Assembly: GCF_017571495.1 (NCBI RefSeq)
Contig: NZ_JAGETZ010000016.1
Location: 1-64,000, forward strand
Length of the DNA stretch: 64,000 nt
Source: Hymenobacter negativus
GTDB taxonomy: Bacteria > Bacteroidota > Bacteroidia > Cytophagales > Hymenobacteraceae
Direction: 5' to 3'
The notes under the pieces were generated by a model that saw only the letters and a list, made by a program, of their open reading frames with translations, was not told the DNA's origin and ran no database searches. Below are positions 61,901 to 64,000 of this stretch, piece by piece (the stretch's first letter is position 1; each line of letters opens with the position of its first letter). Made by a program: the position numbers and the translations under genes.

Positions 61901-62124
61901 TGAGTGCCGTTGGTGGTGCCTTTCACGATGACGTTGACACCGGGAATGGCCATGCCTTTCTCGTCCACGATGCGGCCGGTGATGGTAATATCAGCCTTTA
62001 TCCCGCTTGGCGCTGCCAAGTGAGCAAAAGCGAAGGTGGGGGCGCTCAGGCCCATGCTCAGCGCAGGCAGCAGCAACAGGGGCCGCAGGTAACGCCGATA
62101 ATCGGTTCGTAAATTGTCCGTCAT
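58909..62124 (-). CDS. SusC/RagA-family TonB-linked outer-membrane transporter
   Basis: About 1071 residues from ATG 62124; the frame extends 53 codons upstream, but that part is Arg/Pro-rich and lies in the promoter region. Signal peptide to about 34 (PTFAFA). An N-terminal carboxypeptidase-like (CNA_B2) domain (about 45-120) starts 'ITGRIVDEKGMAIPGVNV', then the TonB box-like 'EEVVVVGYGVQ', the plug ('VIRVRGLGSISAGNNPLYVVDG') and a 22-strand barrel ending in 'ITLGVTVGF'. Imports oligosaccharides with SusD, energised by TonB. It is divergent from the LacI-type regulator, with a LacI-like operator in between; regulated, by inference, by that protein. Confidence 0.95.
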   Translation of the reverse strand: MTDNLRTDYRRYLRPLLLLPALSMGLSAPTFAFAHLAAPSGIKADITITGRIVDEKGMAIPGVNVIVKGTTNGTQTDVDGRYTIKAADNATLVFTFVGYTAKEEAVNGRTSISNSLVPDAKALEEVVVVGYGVQEKKLLATSISSISAKQVELIPVASPSEALVGLVAGAQITEPSGEPGQGAVIRVRGLGSISAGNNPLYVVDGYPLNSPDNYNQIPPGDIQSIQILKDAAACAIYGSRGGNGIVIVTTKHGANNGKTKFNFSANSGIQQVAKKVDVLNRDQYLSYVKDAYANAGQTLPLGLGNDPSTYADTDWQNEIFQTGVQQNYQLSASGGSEKNQFYVSGGYFNQKGITIGTGFERFSLRANYDAQLSPKLKLGLNLAPSYSRTDVRPISGSYNGGNISGGSAPGGETAAVTTALIISPLVPTRLANGDYGLLSNSVLNPNGTAGISIADLLNPVAPLELYQDRTNSVRALSSTYLDFEPVKGLHLRTNLGAELINNRRGIYVPATLPTNNARTANITKPVLSNIDARQLNNTNLNWVWENTASYARNFGPDHSVTLLAGYAAQYNQNESSNVLGQTGTYTNTSVDYVTGAGQIFGGAGFSANSLTSVFGRLDYAFKERYILTAALRTDGSSRFGPDNRYATFPSVALAWRAGEETFIKQIPAISELKFRGSYGVTGNNNIGDYNYQSYQTAANYSFGVNTGTRSFGFSPNGVAIRNLGWETNTQFDAGFDLGLFKDRIYLTVAAYQRNTTDLLLNQNIPAVLGYATRALANVGEVRNRGLEFQLNTANIQGDKFTWSTSANLSVNRNMVIALAGQNDQLLYDAVFGYTSSIRVVAGQPLGLFYGYTQEGVYLNQADVDASPKWAAGATVPGDIKYKDINGDGKIDTNDIGIVGNPFPKFTYGLQNTFGYKSLSLGITLQGSQGNDVLNAADRYVNNFPGLSNARTDVLNRWRSPEEPGDGMTPRVSRASSSSLTQFSSRQVHDASFLRIRNVTLRYNLPTELVKKASMQSASIYAAAQNLYTFTKYFGYNPEANNYGNTTTPTYGVDQGSYPMARTITLGVTVGF

Positions 62125-62293
62125 GTGAGGGTGGGGTTTGTGACGATGGTGGGAACGCAGCGGGCCGAGGCTGGCAGTAGAGTGGGGCCGCAACGGGCCC
62201 GCTAGCCTGGTCAGTGGGGACTTACCCCGTCGTCTGCTCTGCGAAGTACTGGATTCTTCCGGGCGATTACACCTAAACCACAATCCTTTATTT

Positions 62294-62309
62294 ACGCAAA
62301 CGTTTTCGG
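62294..62309. promoter_or_regulatory. LacI/PurR-type operator ACGCAAACGTTTTCGG
   Basis: The 16-bp sequence is an imperfect palindrome centred on CG and agrees almost fully with the E. coli PurR consensus (aCGCAAACGTTTTCnT). LacI-family proteins that carry the same minor-groove Leu lever recognise sites of this form. The nearest -7-like box for susC (AACGTTTG, minus strand, one mismatch to TAnnTTTG) overlaps it, so binding would block the susC promoter. It lies 170 bp upstream of the susC start and 120 bp upstream of the regulator. Confidence 0.6.
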
Positions 62310-62354
62310 TAGATAGACTGAAACCCTTCCTTTTCCGGTTGTTAACTGTTAGGT

Positions 62355-62384
62355 TTGTATATACTGCGCGTTCGCTAATCTTTG
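62355..62384 (+). promoter_or_regulatory. Candidate promoter of the LacI-family regulator
   Basis: TTG at 62355-62357 and TAATCTTTG at 62376-62384 (one base longer than TAnnTTTG) with an 18-bp spacer. Transcription would begin near 62391, leaving about 40 nt before the ATG. The match is imperfect. Confidence 0.4.
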
Positions 62385-62429
62385 TAGCAAGTTGCCTTTT
62401 TCTCGTTTTTGCTTAATCTCTTTCCTGCC

Positions 62430-63443
62430 ATGACGCCTGTGAACCTCAAGTCGCTGTCTGAGCAGTTAAATCTGTCTATTGCCACGGTTTCCAGGGCATT
62501 GCGGGATAGCCACGAAGTATCGGAAGCCACCAAAGTGCGGGTGCGGGCCTTGGCCAGTGCCTTGCACTACGAGCCCAATGCTTACGCCAGCAGCTTGCGC
62601 CGCAACATCAGCAAAACCATCGGGGTGGTCATTCCGAAGGTGGCCAACCATTTTTTTGCCCTCGCCATCAACGGAATTGAGGAGGCGGCCCGCCAGAGCG
62701 GCTACCACGTCCTCATTTACCTCACACACGATGACTACGAGCGCGAGATGTCCATTGTGCAGCATTTGAAGGGCGGGCGGGTCGATGGCTTACTCATGTC
62801 GGTGGCCAGCGGCACGCAGGACTTTGCCCACCTTCGTAGCCTGAAGGACGCCAATATTCCCATCGTGTTTTTCGACCGGGTGTGCGCCGAAATTGAAACG
62901 GCTAAAGTCACCACCAACGACTACGAAAGCGGCTATCAGGCCACCGAGCACCTTATTCAGGCCGGTTGCCGCACTATTGCCCACCTGCTCATTTCCAACA
63001 ACCTTTCCATCGGCCAGTTTCGCCACCAGGGCTACCTCGATGCCCTAACGGCCAACGACCAGGCCCCCGACCCGGACCTGGTAATGAGCGGTGTGATGGA
63101 CAACGAGCAGAACGTGGCCCTCATCCGGGAACTGCTACTGCGCCGGCCCGACATCGACGGCATTTTTGCCTCAGTTGAGCGTCTAGCCATCAGCGCCTAC
63201 CGCGTGTGTCATGAGCTGCAGCGCCGCATCCCGGAGGACGTGAAAATCATCGGCTTTTCCAACCTCGAAGCCGCTGCGCTGCTCGACCCGCCGCTGTCCA
63301 CCATCACCCAGCCTGCTTACGACATTGGTCGCGAAGCTGCCAAAATCCTGCTTCGCGCCGTAGAAAAGAAGAAAGCCGTGCTGTCCACTCAAAGCGTAGT
63401 GCTAGAGTCTACACTGTTCGCTCGGCAGTCTACGGGCAGCTGA
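62430..63443 (+). CDS. LacI-family transcriptional regulator of the PUL
   Basis: 337 residues from ATG 62430 (a TTG at 62409 is the longer start). The helix-turn-helix is 'VNLKSLSEQLNLSIATVSRALRD' (4-26), with the hinge helix 'EPNAYASSLRRNIS' (about 48-61), then a periplasmic-binding-protein-like effector domain starting 'KTIGVVIPKVANHFFALAINGIEEAARQSGY'. The second lobe contains 'DGIFASVERLAISAYRV' and the end 'PLSTITQPAYDIGREAAKILL'. Divergent from susC, so most likely a glycan-fragment-responsive repressor or activator of the PUL. Most Bacteroidota PULs are controlled by hybrid two-component systems, ECF sigma factors or SusR; LacI control is less usual. It may also regulate itself. Confidence 0.93.
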   Translation: MTPVNLKSLSEQLNLSIATVSRALRDSHEVSEATKVRVRALASALHYEPNAYASSLRRNISKTIGVVIPKVANHFFALAINGIEEAARQSGYHVLIYLTHDDYEREMSIVQHLKGGRVDGLLMSVASGTQDFAHLRSLKDANIPIVFFDRVCAEIETAKVTTNDYESGYQATEHLIQAGCRTIAHLLISNNLSIGQFRHQGYLDALTANDQAPDPDLVMSGVMDNEQNVALIRELLLRRPDIDGIFASVERLAISAYRVCHELQRRIPEDVKIIGFSNLEAAALLDPPLSTITQPAYDIGREAAKILLRAVEKKKAVLSTQSVVLESTLFARQSTGS

Positions 63444-63463
63444 TTTGCCCGTCACCGTAAGCC

Positions 63464-63518
63464 ACCTATCATCTTGAGTATGCTGCTTTAATTGCAGAAT
63501 GCTCAAGATGATAGGTGA
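63464..63518. terminator. Bidirectional terminator between lacI and the right-edge gene
   Basis: Perfect 16-bp arms (63464-63479 and 63503-63518) around a 23-nt loop that contains a smaller ctgc/gcag stem. It lies 20 bp past the lacI stop and 7 bp before the stop of the convergent minus-strand gene. Confidence 0.75.
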
Positions 63519-63525
63519 TTCTGAT

Positions 63526-64000
63526 TTATTGTTTCGTCACCTTTTGGCGCAACACTTCACCTGCCCCGGTCGTCACCGTGAGCATATACGTGCCAGCAGC
63601 CAGGCGGCTGATATCAACCGGCGTGGTAGCGGCCTGCTGCTGCCGTAGCACCTGCTGGCCTGTTAGGCTACGCAGCACCACTTCTACCGGTCCGGCTAGC
63701 CCATCGAGGGCGAAACTGCCGGTGGTGGGGTTGGGGTAAAGAGCAACAGCGGCCGTCGCTGGTCCGGCGGTGGCCGCCAGAGCCGTGGGCCGTTGCAGTA
63801 CAGGGGCCGCGTCGTTGTCGTCGTAGTAGGTTTTTGCTTCGTAGGTGCCCGCCGCTGTGAGGCGGTAGAGAATGCTCATATGGCCGCTAATGGTGCCAGT
63901 GCGCAGGTCAGTCGAAACGCCGGTGTAGCCTTCCAACTTGATGCGGGCCGAGGCCGTGCCCCGGTAAGTATTGTCGAGCGAGATGCTGTAGGTGCGGGAG
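63526..64000 (-). CDS. T9SS-exported protein, C-terminal fragment (cut by window edge)
   Basis: The open frame continues to the right edge with no start codon, so the 5' part lies outside the window; about 158 residues are visible. The visible N-terminal part (about 1-60) is beta-rich ('SRTYSISLDNTYRG', 'YRLTAAGTYEAKTYYDDND'). Then come a T9SS type A sorting domain with 'LYPNPTTGSF', 'VVLRSLTGQQVLRQ', 'LAAGTYMLTV' and the end 'GEVLRQKVTKQ'. The protein is therefore secreted through T9SS. Because it lies next to the PUL and is convergent with its regulator, it might be a further secreted glycan-active enzyme, but the catalytic part is not visible, so this remains open. Confidence 0.8.
   Translation of the reverse strand, partial: SRTYSISLDNTYRGTASARIKLEGYTGVSTDLRTGTISGHMSILYRLTAAGTYEAKTYYDDNDAAPVLQRPTALAATAGPATAAVALYPNPTTGSFALDGLAGPVEVVLRSLTGQQVLRQQQAATTPVDISRLAAGTYMLTVTTGAGEVLRQKVTKQ

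Larger units (their letters stand above)
62125..62429. other. susC-lacI divergent regulatory region
   Basis: 305 bp between the divergent start codons. Contains a PurR/LacI-type operator (62294-62309) and a candidate promoter for the regulator (62355-62384). The susC-proximal half (62125-62280) is open in the susC frame but high in Arg and Pro, and I treat it as leader. Confidence 0.6.

Noticed and set aside
58909-62283. Longer start for SusC at 62283
   Set aside because: The extra 53 residues are basic, lack a signal peptide and fall in the promoter and operator region.

Overview
The window looks like chromosomal DNA of a high-GC member of the Bacteroidota, most likely a Cytophagales genus such as Hymenobacter (inference). 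The signs are a SusC/SusD pair, C-terminal sorting domains of the type IX secretion system (T9SS) on very large surface proteins, Bacteroidota-style promoters (TTG, 17-18 bp, TAnnTTTG), AT-rich promoter regions beside GC-rich genes, and a ruvX-def pair. I see no rRNA, tRNA, CRISPR array, transposase or integrase.

Region 1 (1-29.5 kb) is an island of four T9SS-exported surface proteins. Two are on the minus strand: a 703-residue IPT/TIG protein and a 2640-residue protein built of three large repeats of about 930 residues. Two are on the plus strand: a 3210-residue and a roughly 2454-residue protein, tandem paralogs rich in DUF11-type repeats. The two largest are divergent around a 1.08 kb AT-rich gap.

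Region 2 (29.6-46.8 kb) is a mixed housekeeping and stress stretch. It holds a thioredoxin-reductase-like flavoprotein, an ECF sigma factor, an alpha/beta hydrolase, a patatin fused to an outer-membrane barrel, an OmpR-type two-component system with a collagen-like exported neighbour, a DUF486 membrane protein, a polysaccharide-deacetylase-like lipoprotein, a KirBac-type potassium channel, a zinc phospholipase C/S1-P1-like enzyme, peptide deformylase, RuvX, an S41 C-terminal processing protease and an NhaP-type antiporter.

Region 3 (47.0-63.4 kb) is a complete-looking polysaccharide utilization locus (PUL). A LacI-family regulator is divergent from susC, and one strand then reads susC, susD, GH2, an agarase-like hydrolase, a CE6-like acetylesterase, a GH10 xylanase, a GH3 beta-glucosidase/xylosidase, a mannonate-oxidoreductase-like SDR and mannonate dehydratase (uxuA). 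The GH2 carries the N-x-K uronate-recognition motif of beta-glucuronidases, which fits the UxuA/SDR pair for glucuronate catabolism. No alpha-glucuronidase, uronate isomerase or hexuronate transporter lies in the window. A near-perfect PurR/LacI-type operator sits in the susC-lacI gap. The target is therefore probably a glucuronate-bearing, partly acetylated hemicellulose, possibly with beta-linked glucuronate.

The right edge cuts another T9SS-exported protein, of which only the C-terminal part is present. Long inverted repeats occupy many intergenic gaps and probably act as terminators or attenuators.
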